Part shown: positions 1-10,681 of the stretch, piece by piece
Layout: each line of letters starts with the position of its first letter
Position numbering within the stretch: the stretch's first letter is position 1
Assembly: GCF_964019385.1 (NCBI RefSeq)
Contig: NC_088644.1
Span: forward strand, 40,347,425-40,411,424
Source of the DNA: Sycon ciliatum
Taxonomy: Eukaryota; Porifera; Calcarea; Leucosolenida; Sycettidae
Reading direction: 5' to 3'
Length of the DNA: 64,000 bases
Translations under genes and position numbers: made by a program
The notes under the pieces: model-generated
The model's input: only the letters and a program-made list of their open reading frames with translations
Database searches by the model: none
Told to the model about the DNA's origin: nothing

Positions 1-128
1 GCTTGAACTATTTTTTACTAGTCTTTGAGAGGAAAAGTAAAATTTGTTGTTGGTTGTCGACATATCGTTCCTCACTTTTATTTTGATTTCCGCTGGTGTC
101 TCGCTTGCTGAAGTTTTTAGCCTTCAAC

Positions 129-1586
129 ATGCCGAAGAGTTGTGCAGCCGTCGGATGTAGCAATCGTGCCGATCCTGGAACGGCTGTGAAGTTTTACAAG
201 TTTCCTGTAGCGGACGAGCGGCGCAAACTATGGGTTGCGGCTATGAGACGAGAGAATTGGAAGCCAACTGACAGTAGCAGGATCTGTTCAGACCATTTCG
301 TAGGCGCAGAGAAGAGCAACGATCCACTATCTCCCGCTTACGTTCCGAAACTTTTTGAACATGTCAGGACTCCTGTAAAGCGTAAAGCGGAGAGGGATTT
401 GGTGGCATATGAACGCCGAGCGAAGCGGAAGCTGACGTTCGAGGAGAGCAAGACGCAGACACCAGTGAAAGTGGACGCCTCCGGGAATGACTTCACAGAG
501 GCAATGGCAGATTTGCCTGGTGCCTATGGTGCAGAGGTAGAGTCTGATCCTGTAGCAGTCTCCAGTGTCTCATCGCAGACTGACATGGATATGGAGCACT
601 TGACGCGGCTGGAGGAGACAAACAACTGTTTGGTCCTGGAAAGCAAACGGATGCCACACGCTCCAGGACAAGGTGACACCTTGTCAATCGAGTCGTTTGA
701 GAAAGACAACGCGAAGGTGCTCTTCTACACTGGTTTGCAGTCTTTTGGGACCATGATGGGCATATTTGAACACGTGAGGAAGAGAGTTCCACAGCACCAC
801 CGCCACACGCTCTCTCTCTTCCAGCAGTTCTTGATTGTTCTCATGAAGCTTCGGCTGAATTGTCGGGACCAAGACTTGGCGTACAGATTCGGCATTCACC
901 AGTCGACCGTGTGCCGGATTTTCCAGCGCTGGATCCGGGTGATGCATGTGATGCTGGGACCACTTGTCAAATGGCCGGAAAGAGACGAACTACGCAAAAC
1001 TCTGCCACTTGAATTTCGTAAGCATTTCCCGGGCTGTGCTGTCATTATTGACTGCTTTGAAGTTTTTTGTGAACGACCTTCTGATCTGATGGCAAGAGCT
1101 CAAACGTACTCTCACTATAAAAGCCATAACACTGCAAAGTTTTTGATTGGCGTAGCGCCACAAGGTGTCATTACATTTATTTCGCATGCATGGGGCGGGA
1201 GAGCCTCAGACAAGTTCATCACAGAGCACTGCGGTCTGCTTAGTCACCTAAATCCGGGTGACCAGGTGCTGGCTGACCGTGGTTTCACTGTTGAAGACAG
1301 CGTTGGCATGTTCTGCGCAGAGTTGGTGATGCCCCCATTTACGAAGGGGAAGAAGCAACTCTCCAGGCTGAAATTGGACAGTGCTCGACAAGTGTCACGC
1401 GTCCGTATCCATGTGGAGCGAGTGATTGGAATGCTTCGCCAGAAATACACGATCCTCTCTGGCACTTTGCCCATTGCTTTCCTCATGCATGACGATAAAG
1501 CTACATCATGTGCATTCATTGACAAGGTTGTCACCGTCTGCTGTGCTCTGTGCAACTGTTGTGAGTCCGTCGTACCTTTCGAGTAA
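129..1586 (+). CDS. THAP-domain DDE transposase of a two-gene DNA transposon
   Basis: This 485-residue protein is probably the transposase of an ISL2EU/IS5EU- or PIF-related element. It starts at the ATG at 129 because [10 protein letters not shown] is the canonical start of a THAP zinc finger; the frame is open 11 codons further upstream. The C2CH ligands are C5, C10, C53 and H56, and the AVPTIF-like box reads AYVPKLF. After an acidic linker there is a helix-turn-helix region ([20 protein letters not shown]), then a DDE_Tnp_4-type catalytic domain with candidate acidic residues D308 (VIIDCFEVF), D383 (ADRGF) and E430 ([13 protein letters not shown]). The frame is intact. The converging nuclease gene at 2725-4572 is the expected partner, since I recall ISL2EU elements pairing a transposase with a YqaJ-like nuclease. 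Terminal repeats were not found; the left end may lie outside the window. The family name is recalled, not searched. Confidence 0.85.
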   Translation: MPKSCAAVGCSNRADPGTAVKFYKFPVADERRKLWVAAMRRENWKPTDSSRICSDHFVGAEKSNDPLSPAYVPKLFEHVRTPVKRKAERDLVAYERRAKRKLTFEESKTQTPVKVDASGNDFTEAMADLPGAYGAEVESDPVAVSSVSSQTDMDMEHLTRLEETNNCLVLESKRMPHAPGQGDTLSIESFEKDNAKVLFYTGLQSFGTMMGIFEHVRKRVPQHHRHTLSLFQQFLIVLMKLRLNCRDQDLAYRFGIHQSTVCRIFQRWIRVMHVMLGPLVKWPERDELRKTLPLEFRKHFPGCAVIIDCFEVFCERPSDLMARAQTYSHYKSHNTAKFLIGVAPQGVITFISHAWGGRASDKFITEHCGLLSHLNPGDQVLADRGFTVEDSVGMFCAELVMPPFTKGKKQLSRLKLDSARQVSRVRIHVERVIGMLRQKYTILSGTLPIAFLMHDDKATSCAFIDKVVTVCCALCNCCESVVPFE

Positions 1587-2399
1587 ATTACATCATGCCG
1601 CTTTGTCAGCTGTAATGATTGCTATATTATTAACCCCTTGTGCTTTTTGGACTGTCTGGATATACCGGCAATTATATTTCTGTTTTACCTATTCTGCAGT
1701 TGCATGCGCATGTGTTCACCTCATTGACCTCGCTTGTTTCTAGTTTCTTTTGTCTGGCTAGCCAAGCTTGCTTGGTCATGGCAACACCAACAGACTTACA
1801 ATAATAGTAATAATAATGGCTTCTATCATCACTCACGACATGCCTGCGTTTCTTGTTGCATCAATATAATGACTCGTGGTCCAAATAGGGACAACACAAT
1901 ATAATATGAATAGCCCTGAAACCCAACTTAGGGTGCTGGGTAGTGTGCGATGTACCATCAGATGTAGTATGCCCAGCACCAAAGAACAACTCAACTTATG
2001 CCAACATCACCCGGAAGAGACGTAAAGAGCGAAGTGTTTGATGTGTAATGATGGAGTTCCTCTGCTCACATGCATAAGCAGTGAGTGGTCTTCACGCATG
2101 TCCTGGGACCCACAAATACGAATCAGCATTATGGTCCTTCAGAGATACATGCAAGCAAAGAAATACAAGAAAGGTAACGGAAATCGTTGTGAAAGCCCAG
2201 CCACCGATTGTATGCACACACGTGGCAAGTGCAACAGCAAGTACCGTGGAAGGCACAGCAGAACAAGTTGAAAATGCAACTCTAGAAATACCAGAATAGC
2301 AGGCTCCATGAATATAATCACTTCTCAAATGCTTGAGACTTGGATTTACAAATGCTACGACAAAAATGACTATGTACATGGAAAGTTGGTTGCACCCCA
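1587..2399. other. Transposon-internal spacer, no gene recognised
   Basis: This spacer lies between the two converging transposon genes and has no convincing ORF. The one visible structure is an imperfect hairpin near 1931-1981, where GGTGCTGGG faces CCCAGCACC. It presumably holds the 3' ends of both transcripts. Confidence 0.5.
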
Positions 2400-2665
2400 T
2401 ACTAGAGGTCGAGCTTTCCTGCCGCCTTGACTGGACATTTGACTGACTCACGACTGCCATTTAGAAACTTGACAAACTCACGACTTCCATCCAGACACTT
2501 GACTGACTCACAACTGCCATCTAGAGCAGAGAAGAAGTCCCTCGAGCCCTCCTTCCGGCAAACCTGCAAGAAAGCACCACTCCCTGCTCAATACACAGTG
2601 TTTCGGGGAATTCACCCCTCATGCAGTTGAGCTTGAGTAGGCTGACGAACATTGTGCTTAGCGAC
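2400..2665 (-). repeat. LINE 3' fragment shared with 26.5-26.7 kb
   Basis: About 260 bp closely match 26500-26690 in the same orientation, including the shared words CAAACCTGCAAGAAAGCACC and GTGTTTCGGGGAATTCACCC. At 26.5-27.3 kb the matching sequence is the end of a minus-strand non-LTR reverse transcriptase ORF, so this is probably a 5'-truncated LINE 3' end. It contains an internal short repeat of the form TTGACTGACTCACGACTGCCAT, about three copies. It sits inside the two-gene transposon, between its ORFs. Confidence 0.65.
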
Positions 2666-2724
2666 CAACATTCCTATAAACTTGTCGCCGAAGTCGCTAC
2701 CACTGTAATTGTACATGCATATCA

Positions 2725-4572
2725 TTATTTAGTGGCAGATTTAATCTTGCGACACTCCGGGCAGGTCCAGTTCTTGCGCTTTGGCTTACTCTTCAGCTGC
2801 AAACAAGCCATGTGGAACAAACGAATACTGCAATCGTTGTTGGAACATCGCAGTACCTCGCCAGCCTTCACAGACTTGCAGTAGCAAAACTCCGGAGGGC
2901 GTTCTTGATCCGCAGTAGATGTTGTACTGGCAGCACCAAGTGGTTCCGAGGCTGATGTAGCCGCTGAAGACGCATCGGCAGGAAGAGTGGAGAACGTCTT
3001 AGTGAACCATTTCCCAACAAGCTCTGGGAGAACAGCACACTGGAAGAATTTCTTGGCACCTGCTACCGCTTCACGGATGAAATCTGTGTCTGCACAGATA
3101 CGCTCCACAAACAGCTGACCTTCATTCCACACAACAAAGTCACAGTACTGCACCTTACACACCAGCATCTGTAGCTGTACTTGGTAGTAGTACATGTGGT
3201 CTTGCTTAAGATGGAGTGCTCCGCCGGACTTTACTAGACAGAACTTCCCTGAATCGGCAGCATCATGCAGGCTACTGTCTCGGCACCCGTACGGGCACTT
3301 CACTTCCACCACGCCGTTGCCACAGCAGGAGCACTGCACAAGGGAGTCGGGAGTAGCGCCAAGATATGGATAGTCCGGATGAATTACAAAGCCACTGGGC
3401 AGTACTTCAACCTTCTGATGTGTTGCACTGGCATGTTCACTATAGTTGTCAATTGCCTTCTGCTCGTGATCACATCCCCATTGTGTGGCTTTGCTACGAA
3501 ACTTGTGTGCCTCAGGGTAACACACAGAGCGGACTAAGGACGCAGAGGGCTGGCTAATATCCGTGCGAACAGCAGACTTCAACTTTGAAGCTGTGATCCG
3601 GCCGGCGCGAAATTCAAACCAGGCCTTGGAATCTGCCTGGTTCCGCGTAGCCTGTTCCACAGCGCGTGCTTCCTCCTCTGAAACACAGACCGCTGGAAAT
3701 ACTGCCTCGCAACGAACGAGCAGGTCCCCAAAACTAGCATCCAGCATGTCTGGTTCGTACAATAAATCCAAAATGGGTGGATATCCCTCGGGCTTGGAAG
3801 GTACGTACCTATCGCAGAACCCGGGAACAAGGGAGAGTAATGACGGTTTACCGGCTTGACATAAATTTCCATATAGTTCACCCAGCTCAGCACTGGAGGG
3901 TTGCTTAATATCAGCAGGGACCTTCTCCTCCGACCTACGGCGCTTGCTCCCATGCTGTTTAGTGTCGGGTGCAGTGAAGTTTATGTCACGAATCCTGGCA
4001 TACTCCACCTCCTTCATTGAAGGAGTTGACCATTGGCACGGCAATGAAGTGCTTCCTGTGTTCTGAATCAGCTGCGTTCTAGAATACAGGCTGAACAACA
4101 GTGCAGCAACGTGAGAACAAGACTCACCAAGACCAGCCATGCAGGTGCAGTGTGCACAAATCACGCTACCGTCGTTTTGCGCAGCAATCCAGGGTTGCAG
4201 ATGGGTGCCGGAAACTGACTGGGAATGGCGGACTTTGGCGATGACAAACTTGCTGTCACATGTGTCAGATTCAGACGCTGGAAACGCACGAACATCGCCG
4301 ACCCAGCCACTGACAAGGTATTTGTAGCCTTCCAAGCTCTTGTAGGCCTTGAGCTGCTCCTTGGTGTAGGGGCTGGGCGCGTTGACCAAGAAATTGTAAA
4401 TATCGGGATAGTCCACAAGTGGAAATTTATCTTCCCCTAAAAAAATACTTCTGGGCAGGTAAGGATCACTCGAGTCTGGTGCAACGCGCTCGAGCTTTTC
4501 ACGGTACCGGCATTTGCTGGAGTCATCTAACTCGTCATACACTTTTGAAAACTTGGGAGAAGTCATGGCCAC
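2725..4572 (-). CDS. SWIM zinc finger / YqaJ-type nuclease / PHD protein (transposon accessory protein)
   Basis: This intact 615-residue protein has three recognisable modules. A SWIM finger is seen at C142, C144, C152 and H154 (HCTCMAGLGESCSHV). A YqaJ / lambda-exonuclease-like PD-(D/E)XK domain covers about 305-515, with the entry motif SKAWFEFRAGRITASKL, E370, D409 (YLGATPDSL), E423-x-K425 (VVEVKCPY) and the glutamine-rich YYQVQLQM helix. A C-terminal PHD-like C4HC3 finger uses C563, C565, C576, C581, H587, C590, C604 and C607. A basic patch (GSKRRRS, about 208-214) could be a nuclear signal. The fold predicts a DNA exonuclease or nickase; its substrate is unknown. It converges on the THAP-DDE transposase. 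I infer it acts in processing transposon ends or in repair; a domesticated host gene is less likely given the neighbour. Confidence 0.82.
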   Translation of the reverse strand: MAMTSPKFSKVYDELDDSSKCRYREKLERVAPDSSDPYLPRSIFLGEDKFPLVDYPDIYNFLVNAPSPYTKEQLKAYKSLEGYKYLVSGWVGDVRAFPASESDTCDSKFVIAKVRHSQSVSGTHLQPWIAAQNDGSVICAHCTCMAGLGESCSHVAALLFSLYSRTQLIQNTGSTSLPCQWSTPSMKEVEYARIRDINFTAPDTKQHGSKRRRSEEKVPADIKQPSSAELGELYGNLCQAGKPSLLSLVPGFCDRYVPSKPEGYPPILDLLYEPDMLDASFGDLLVRCEAVFPAVCVSEEEARAVEQATRNQADSKAWFEFRAGRITASKLKSAVRTDISQPSASLVRSVCYPEAHKFRSKATQWGCDHEQKAIDNYSEHASATHQKVEVLPSGFVIHPDYPYLGATPDSLVQCSCCGNGVVEVKCPYGCRDSSLHDAADSGKFCLVKSGGALHLKQDHMYYYQVQLQMLVCKVQYCDFVVWNEGQLFVERICADTDFIREAVAGAKKFFQCAVLPELVGKWFTKTFSTLPADASSAATSASEPLGAASTTSTADQERPPEFCYCKSVKAGEVLRCSNNDCSIRLFHMACLQLKSKPKRKNWTCPECRKIKSATK

Positions 4573-4842
4573 TGATTCAGCGTTCGTACAATAGTCCTTT
4601 GTAAAGAACAGAAGAGGAACGTAACAGCGATACAGGAAATTTCCTTCGTGAAATTATTCCAGGCACATGTACTTCTTTTGAACTTTTCATCTCTTTTGCC
4701 ACCCCTGCGGAGCGCGGCCGCTTTGGCCGCCTACACGCCGCCTGCACGTGATCCTTTCGCATAACCTCTATACCGAGAGTGCACTAGTGGCCGCTTTGTG
4801 GAGGACGCCGAAGTGCGACACGCGGTCAAACGCACCAGCAAT
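4573..4842. other. Upstream region of the nuclease gene / 5' flank of LINE ORF1
   Basis: This stretch holds the minus-strand promoter side of the YqaJ gene and, at its right end, the 5' flank of the plus-strand LINE ORF1. The junction between transposon and LINE lies somewhere in it but could not be placed. It ends with the first copy of the AAT target duplication at 4840-4842. Confidence 0.4.
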
Positions 4843-5245
4843 AGGGAGGTTTAGTCCCACGTAATCCGTGGGTACTTTACGTGGGTGTACCACGTGATAC
4901 TCAGTGACCCACGTACGTACATGTACAGACGTTTTCTGATTCACGACATGCCGTGTATGGAGGCTCACCCACGTTCCGCCAGAACGTGGGTGAAAATCAG
5001 AATGGAGCGCATTGTGCAAGCTGTGAGGGTGCTCAGCTGAAGAAGTTTCCGAAGCACGAAATCAAAATATTCGATGAGCTTCTTAGGCCCGGGTAGCTTC
5101 GTCTTTGACCAGGTTTGGGCCTTTCGCTTTATGCTTTTGTTTGTTCCGTGTGACTAAACACAACATTGCAACGTGGGTGCCCTTCATCCACTTTACGTGG
5201 ATCACCCACGTACGCGTTTCCGTTACGTGGGAACTAAACCTCCCT
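4843..5245. mobile_element. MITE with 3-bp AAT target duplication at the LINE ORF1 start
   Basis: A 403-bp non-coding element with inverted ends: AGGGAGGTTTAGTCCCACG on the left and the complement of AGGGAGGTTTAGTTCCCACG on the right. It is flanked by AAT at 4840-4842 and 5246-5248. Inside, CCCACGTA-type motifs recur in both orientations. A 3-bp duplication fits PIF/Harbinger-like elements, although the usual target is TWA. It landed on the ATG of the LINE ORF1. Confidence 0.72.
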
Positions 5246-5246
5246 A

Positions 5247-7477
5247 ATGTCGACAGCCAGGACGTGGGCACAGCCACCAGAACCAGCTGCCACCGACCAG
5301 TCGAAAGATTGGCCTTCTGACCATAAGTTTATACTGCAGGAACTGTCTGGCAATTCCTTAAAGGGGAAGTTAAGGCAAAAACTAAAATTTCACCAGTTGT
5401 AGTCTTCGGGGTGCTGAGTCGAATGGTCTTGGTCCGAGAAAGCTGAGACGCTCCCTTCCTACTTGAATCCCAATCGAACTCGCGCACTTCCACCGAAACT
5501 GGGTGACTGCGCCCTACGAGATGGGGATTTGTATGCAAAATGTCACTAAAAGCGCCATTTCGTTCTTATAAAAGCACGGATGACCGCGATTGGCCCATAT
5601 GTTGTAGTCTTTTGGACGCTGAATCGACTGGTTTTGGTCCGAAAAGGCTGCGATGCAGCGTTCCTCCTTTATTCCCAATCGAACATGGTTGAAGAAGCGG
5701 TCACGTGCTCCTGGGTGCCAAAATCACCTGGTCACCACGCCAGCAGGTGACAACTTTCACACCAAGGTTCAACTCGAGTGACAGGACTGCACCCAAAAAA
5801 GGTCAAAACAGGCTGTAAGTTGTACCCTGCAGGCACGGTGACCAGGTGACTGGTGTACGCAGGAGCACGTGACCGCTTCTTCAACCATGTTCGATTGGGA
5901 ATTAGGGGCGAACGCTGCATCGCAGCCTTTTCGGACCAAAACCAGTCGACTCAGCGTCCAAAAGACTACAACATATGGGCCAATCGCGGTCATCCGTGCT
6001 TTTATAAGAACGAAATGGCGCTTTTAGTGACATTTTGCATACAAATCCCCATCTCGTAGGGCGCAGTCACCCAGTTTCGGTGGAAGTGCGCGAGTTCGAT
6101 TGGGATTCAAGTAGGAAGGGAGCGTCTCAGCTTTCTCGGACCAAGACCATTCGACTCAGCACCCCGAAGACTACAACAGGTGAAATTTTAATTTTTGCCT
6201 TAACTTCCCCTTTAAACGTGAAAGAGTCTGTCAAGCAGATTGATCTGCATGGGAAACCTGGTTGGTGCCAAGTCACACTTTCTAGTAGAGCTCAGCGCGA
6301 GACGGTTTTGAGCAAGGGACTTTGCATACGAGGTGAGCAGTTGGAACTGCATCTCCCCGACGATGGCTCCACTCAGCTCCATGTGTTTGGTTGCCCTGTC
6401 GGAATGCCTGATGGCCCACTTTCGGCATCTTTGTCGGTTTTCGGCAAGCTCATTGGTCCGCCATCACACGGCAAGATCAGCTTCGAAGGCACGTCCTTCA
6501 AGACAGGAATCAGGTACGTCAATATCGTACTGTCTAAACCCGTACCGTCGTGTGTGACCGTTGGGAAGAGAAAGTTGCGGGTGTGGCACAGGGGGCAGAC
6601 CCAGACGTGCTGGCGCTGTGGCACAACGGGTCATGAAGCACGAGAGTGTAAAGTAAGGGCGGGCAGAGAGCCTGAAAGTTCAAGTCGTACTAACAGTAAC
6701 TCTAGTTCTGAACCTTCAGATTCTGTACCTCAGTTGACCTGCGAACGTGGGAGTACCCGTACGAATTGCGTAGGTTCGAACTCTGAAGTGAACTCCAACA
6801 CATCCCAGCACGGTGACAGTGTATCTAGCATACCCACTACACGCACAAAAGCACAGCAACCTACATCTACGCTGAGTATGGCCAGTGCTACTGCGGGCCC
6901 AAGCACGGAGGACGTCATCCAGGTACCTGAGGCAGTGACAGTACGAGCTTCAGAACACCATGACACAGCCGTACCAGTCCCACCTGCCGCGGGACACGTA
7001 ACTGAACCCGGTGGTAAAGGAGACAACACAACTCCCCAGAAACCTTTTGTGGCTGCATCTTCTAACGACCACGTGCAACACAACAATAGCCTTGCGTCCA
7101 ATACAAATGCAGTACATGTAACCGGTACTGAAGCAGCTGTAACTTCCACTCCAGCTCCTGGATCTTCTGTCCCTACCCCGGTGCAAGATTGGCACGTCGC
7201 AGGTGGAAAGTGTTCTACCTTTTCTCCAATAATCTTGCAACAAACCGCCTCCGCTTTTCCCTCTGTCGCGAACCGCTTTAGTGCGCTGGAGCACTCCATG
7301 GAGAGGAAGCGTAAGCGAGGAGCCAGGAGTGACGCATCATCCAGTGCCGACTTGTCCGCGAAGGCTGTCTGCCCGACCACCAAGACAGACGACTTCTATG
7401 GTACCGGGTCGGACTGGGAGGAAGAGTGTGAGGGTGACGACGGCCGCGGTAGGAGCCGTCATGAAGTGGTGCAGTGA
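5247..7477 (+). pseudogene. LINE ORF1 (CCHC zinc-knuckle protein) interrupted by a TTAA element
   Basis: ORF1 starts at the ATG at 5247 (MSTARTWAQPPEP), runs to a TTAA at 5358, is interrupted by an 850-bp element, and resumes in the same frame after the second TTAA at 6212-6215 (ELSGNSL then NVKESVKQIDLHGK). An RRM-like or gag-like region follows, then one zinc knuckle, CWRCGTTGHEAREC, coded near 6608-6650, and a long Ser/Thr-rich low-complexity tail. LINE ORF1 proteins bind element RNA and act as nucleic-acid chaperones; that role is assumed from family knowledge. A continuous 480-codon ORF at 6035-7477 begins inside the inserted element and so does not represent the native N-terminus. ORF2 begins 98 bp after its stop. 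Confidence 0.72.
5362..6211. mobile_element. Foldback element with TTAA target duplication (piggyBac/Kolobok-type MITE)
   Basis: An 850-bp element framed by TTAA at 5358-5361 and 6212-6215. Its ends are AGGGGAAGTTAAGGC and the exact complement. The inverted arms are long, about 375 bp each (5362 to about 5740, and about 5834 to 6211), and differ at few positions, so insertion was fairly recent. There is no transposase ORF. TTAA targeting is shared by piggyBac and Kolobok superfamilies; the AGGGG terminus favours Kolobok by memory only. Confidence 0.82.
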
Positions 7478-7575
7478 ACTGCACCTTGAAATAGTATGCT
7501 TGAACTGCCTGTGTATTTTTTGTTTTAGGTTTTGGATTAGTTTCTAGATGTAGTTCTTCCTTATAGATCTATTAA

Positions 7576-10390
7576 ATGAATCCACAATTACATAGAGCTA
7601 CTGTCGGTCGACAGAAGGCTTGTAAACTTGCTTTTCTGAATGTATGCAGCCTTAGAAAGAAGTTAGGCGAAATCCAAAACTTCATAAACTACCACAATGT
7701 AGATATCTTCGGCATTGCTGAAACTTGGCTTGATTGTTCGATTTCTGACTCATCCATTCATATACCTCATTATAGACTCTTTAGGCGCGATCGCGGGCAC
7801 AGACCTGGTGGCGGTATAGCTGTATACAGTCGAGATACCCTGGCTGTTTCCAGACACGCTGAACTCGAGAGTGACACAATCGAAAATCTGATACTCACCT
7901 TGAAGACAGAATCCGGTGAACCCATCACCCTCGCTACGTTCTACCTTCCGCCTTCCACTACTGCTGCAGTATGGCAAGACCTAGAAATCAGTCTGAACAA
8001 TCTAACCTTGCGACGAAACAACCGCGTGGTCGCCATTGGTGACTTCAATGTGGACATGTGCTCGGGGCACAGCCGGATGCACACCATGCTCCAGCGGTTT
8101 GATCTGGAAAACCACATCCGGACACCGACAAGAGTAACGGCATCAACTTCCACCCAAATAGATCTGCTCCTCGCCCCTAACTCTCTAGTTGGAACATGCA
8201 CGGTCAGCAAGTGTGACATCAGCGACCACTACGCATTTGTGGCCAACATTATCGTCGCCACCCAGCAGTCCGAACGAGTCGCATCTCGAAAGAGGCGAGT
8301 GTGGAGGATAAACTGGGAGCATTTTTAACGCTGACTTGCAGGACTGCAATCTTGAGATTTTCAGCAAGTCGAATGATGTTGATGCAATGATAAGCGAATG
8401 GTACGCAAAGGTTTTTACTGCTCTAGATCGTCACGCCCCCTTACAACCACCTCGTAAGCCGAGGCGCCGACCTTGCCCATGGTTGTGTCCTGAACTAGTA
8501 TCTGCTGTGCGTCAACGAAACAAGGCCCACCGACTTCTTTCACGCTCTCCAAACGATGTCCGCCTGCGAGAGCAACACCGCACTCTCCGCGCAGCCGCGC
8601 GCAAGCTAGATCGGAGGCTAAGGGATCAGTATTTTCAAGCTCGCCTACAGTCGGCCGGAAAGGATGGACGGAAGCTCTGGAATACGATAAACGTGGTGAC
8701 TGGACGAGCGAAAAGTTCAAGCCCACCACAAGTACCTGTTGGAATCCTCTCCCGAACTTTTGGCGAAGTTGTACATGACCCTGGACGACCAGACGCGCTG
8801 TGCGCCAACGCACCAGCCGAACGTGAAGCACCAGCATTCACGGAATTTGCGCCTGTTTCTACGGAGGACATTACGGCCCTTCTCCAGTCCGTTGACGCGT
8901 CAAAAGCAACTGGACATGATGACTTGCCGGGTATTGTCCTTAGAAACTCGGCATCAATACTGGCTCCCTCGCTCAGCATCATTTTCAATACTTCGTTATG
9001 TCAGGGGTGTGTTCCCCGTCAGTTTAAAATTGCTAATGTGTCGCCGCTATTCAAAGGTGGCGGCCTTGACCCTTGTCAGCCTACTGCGTATCGACCTATT
9101 TCTCTACTACCAGTCGTTTCTCGCCTCCTCGAGAAGATCGTCAAAGCTCAGCTTACATCCTTTCTGACCGATCACAGTATTCTCCCTGACTCGCAGTTCG
9201 CGTACAGGAAGAACCACAGTACGGAGGACGCTCTTGTGCTAGCTGTCAATCGCTGGCTGAAAGCGAAGTATGAGCGCAAACTCACAGGTGTGATATTCGT
9301 GGATATGTCGAAGGCTTTCGACTGTGTCAAACACACCATCTTGGCACAGGAGCTATCCGACATTGGGGTCGGCGGTACTGTCCAGCTATGGTTCACTAGT
9401 TACCTGAGTGAGCGGCTTCAACGCGTAGTCGTGGGCGGAAATTGCTCGGAATACGTCGCATGCAGTCGAGGGGTGCCGCAAGGATCCGTCCTCGGCCCCC
9501 TCCTGTTCACACTATACATCCGTAACCTTCGATGCTGCTTGCCCCAGCAGGTCACAAACCAGGAATTTGCAGACGACATTGCAATTGAAGCCTCGGGCAG
9601 TTGCGAACAAGTGTGCTCTTCTCTAAGCACAGCCATCACTGGCCTGTCGCAGTGGTTCGAGGACCGCGGACTAATGCTGAACCAAAAGAAAACGCAAGCT
9701 CTGTTGATTACCCCAAGAGGCCCAGCCCCTGACACAGATAACATTCGAATTCGCTGTGGGAATGCAGCCCTTGCAGTTGTGGAACAAGCGCGGTACCTGG
9801 GCGTAATGGTAGATGGGCAGCTCTCCTGGGAGCCTCACGTCAATCACACAATCCAGCAGGTGCGGAAGTCAGTAGGTGCGCTGTGGCGGAGCCGCCGAAG
9901 CCTCACCCTGGCGTCAAAGATCCTGTTTTACAGGTCGATGATCCAGGGTAGGTTGTCGTACGCTTCCAACGCCTTTTATCCGTCACTTCAAATTGGCAAC
10001 ATGGAGCCCCTCACACGTCTAACGAAGTGCGCTATCCGCGGCTTCTTCGGTCTGCCACCGTGGTCGCGCACGAGCCCGATCTTTGAACAGCTCCGCCTCA
10101 CCACCCTGGAGGACATGTTTAACATTAAGCTCCTCATCTTTGTCCGTCGTTGTCTGTTCTCCCGAGCTAGCTCCCTCTTCACCAGCTTCTTCGTGAGAGT
10201 TACTGGTGACCGCACTCGGGGAGCAGCACATCACCTCGTTCGAGTACCATTTTGGCCCGGTCCTGCGGGTCGAGCGACCATGCAGTTCATCGGCGCAGTC
10301 CTGTGGAACCAGCTCCCGCCTGATCTCCGTTCCGAACCCAGCCACCTTCAGTTCTGTGCCCTGCTAAAAGCGCATCATGGCTCCGTTTAA
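7576..10390 (+). pseudogene. LINE ORF2: APE endonuclease plus reverse transcriptase, one frameshift
   Basis: The first block, 7576-8328 (250 codons), is an apurinic endonuclease domain with IAETWLD and the GDFNVDMC catalytic motif. The second, 8336-10390 (684 codons), is the reverse transcriptase, with VDMSKAFDCVKH, RGVPQGSVLGPLL and the catalytic EFADDIAIE, then a thumb/C-terminal region. The blocks belong to one ORF: a run of five T at 8322-8326 replaces an expected four (WEHF then NADLQDCNLEIF), so one extra T causes the stop at 8326-8328. No other break is visible. The enzyme would nick target DNA and prime cDNA synthesis on it (target-primed reverse transcription). A sequencing error in the T run would give the same picture. 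Confidence 0.88.
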
Positions 10391-10681
10391 ATGCTTTTCG
10401 GCTATTGTGTTTCTGTGGTATAGCGGACTGAAGAATAGTAAACGTGTTTTGCAATATATGTATGAAGCTATTTTGTATATAGTATGTTCCCATTCCGTTT
10501 TTGCTTTGGTGTAGCCCTGAGGTTGATTGCTTATTTATTTCTACCCTTCCTCTCTCCATACTTCTGTCCCCCCCCCCCCTCCCCTCTCTCTCATTCCTTC
10601 AGTCGTCCACATGTATCAAAGGAGGCGAAATCGCCTGTTTGTGGTGCGACGTTAAATAAACTTCTACAACAACAACAACAG

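Larger units (their letters stand above)
5247..10681 (+). mobile_element. CR1/L2/Jockey-type LINE with nested MITE insertion
   Basis: This non-LTR retrotransposon has ORF1 (CCHC zinc knuckle), ORF2 (APE endonuclease plus reverse transcriptase) and a 3' end of the form TAAATAAACTTCTA followed by (CAA)n at about 10663-10681. The true 5' end is upstream, within 4573-4842. Without its two inserted MITEs it is nearly whole; the only clear lesion in ORF2 is a 1-base frameshift. The RT motifs (GVPQGSVLGP, FADD) place it in the CR1/L2/Jockey range by eye. Confidence 0.8.

Noticed and set aside
6035-7477. 480-codon ORF taken as the native LINE ORF1
   Set aside because: Its first 60 codons come from the inverted-repeat MITE; the native N-terminus is at 5247. 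A matching decoy ORF occurs in the other arm at 5329-5538.
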